DNA of 7,580 nt from a bacterium (lineage in GTDB: Bacteria > UBP14 > UBA6098 > B30-G16): assembly GCA_027007865.1 (NCBI GenBank), contig JALTEE010000264.1, positions 1 to 7,580 of the forward strand, written 5' to 3'. The notes beneath the pieces are model-generated. The model worked only from the letters and a program-made list of their open reading frames with translations. It did not search any database and was not told the origin of the DNA. Positions within the stretch are counted from its first letter, which is position 1; each line of letters opens with the position of its first letter. The position numbers and the translations under genes are program-made. This document shows, piece after piece, positions 7,414 through 7,580 of the stretch.

Positions 7414-7457
7414 GTTTCCACCTTATTTTTGCCATTTTCAAACGAACCTTATTTGTC

Positions 7458-7478
7458 ATTCCCAACTCGATTGGGAAT
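7458..7478. repeat. REP-like palindrome (ATTCCCAA...TTGGGAAT)
   Basis: A perfect 8-bp inverted repeat, ATTCCCAA and TTGGGAAT, surrounds the 5-base loop CTCGA. It lies nine bases after the stop of the leftward secreted-protein gene. The flanks GTC before and CCAGT after, with the ATTCCC...GGGAAT core, resemble dispersed extragenic palindromes found in many bacterial genomes, such as the Neisseria dRS3 core. There is no T-run downstream on either strand, so it is more likely a mobile or RNA-stabilising REP-type element than an intrinsic terminator. Confidence 0.6.
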
Positions 7479-7487
7479 CCAGTATCA

Positions 7488-7580
7488 TTATTCGATAATT
7501 AGCAATTTCGCTGAAACGGTTTTATTGCGATATTTTCCTCTAACGAGATACAGTCCTGGCAGATAATTTTTGGTATCTAT
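7488..7580 (-). CDS. 3' end of a secreted protein with type IX C-terminal sorting domain (partial)
   Basis: The minus strand at the window edge encodes 30 residues then TAA (7488-7490). The C-terminal part is YLPGLYLVRGKYRN, then KTVSAKLLIIE. This fits the type A sorting domain of type IX secretion (Por) cargo, which ends with a pattern like L-x-x-G-x-Y-hydrophobic-V-R, a short turn, then T/V-x-K-hydrophobic-hydrophobic. In such proteins the tail directs export through the outer membrane and is then removed. The catalytic or binding part of the protein lies outside the window, so its function cannot be told. The match rests on a short motif, but its position directly at the C-terminus is exactly right. 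It points to an FCB-group host. Confidence 0.75.
   Translation of the reverse strand: MDTKNYLPGLYLVRGKYRNKTVSAKLLIIE

Noticed and set aside
7209..7421. N-terminal extension of the zinc-ribbon gene to 176 residues
   Set aside because: The extension translates the 7-bp repeat tract and spacer hairpin and has no ribosome site. A perfect AGGAGG at the correct distance fixes the start at 7208.
7232..7465. 77-residue minus-strand open frame starting inside the REP-like palindrome
   Set aside because: Its sequence (for example LAFDIWTLNFHY) is what the AT-rich heptamer repeats give when translated. It overlaps the likely promoter region and has no ribosome site.
1..7580. CRISPR, toxin-antitoxin, phage or transposase genes
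   Set aside because: No regularly spaced direct repeats of about 25-40 bp, no tRNA cloverleaf, and no transposase, integrase or defence motifs were seen in any frame.

Overview
The window looks like ordinary chromosomal DNA (estimated by eye at a little over 40% GC) from a bacterium that probably belongs to the Fibrobacterota-Chlorobi-Bacteroidota (FCB) superphylum or a related candidate phylum. The best clue is at the right edge. The last 30 residues of a leftward gene match the C-terminal sorting tail of type IX secretion cargo, a system essentially confined to that group. I cannot name a genus.

Layout, left to right. (1) Positions 3-74 may be the last codons of a rightward gene, overlapping the end of the next gene. 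(2) 55-1248, minus: a 12-helix MFS transporter of unknown substrate. (3) 1390-3981, plus: a fused radical SAM protein with an N-terminal B12-binding-like region, a CxxxCxxC cluster, a second cysteine cluster and a C-terminal DUF2344 domain. It is divergent from the transporter. (4) 3982-4170: a 189-bp convergent spacer with a small hairpin and a degenerate 7-bp repeat tract. (5) 4171-6873, minus: DNA polymerase I with all three activities apparently intact. (6) 6891-7208, minus: a 105-residue zinc-ribbon protein 17 bp upstream of polA, started by a perfect AGGAGG site and probably co-transcribed with polA. (7) 7209-7487: a spacer with a second 7-bp repeat tract, an imperfect hairpin and direct repeats, and a REP-like palindrome. 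(8) 7488-7580, minus: the 3' end of a secreted type IX cargo gene.

The genes do not form one pathway. The only likely operon is the zinc-ribbon gene plus polA, which joins a replication and repair polymerase to a small uncharacterised metal-binding protein. I found no CRISPR array, rRNA, tRNA, transposase, integrase, defence cassette or phage gene. I see no convincing new system. The points most worth a second look are the small polA-linked zinc-ribbon gene, the two heptamer-repeat tracts flanking that operon, and the radical SAM/DUF2344 protein of unknown reaction.
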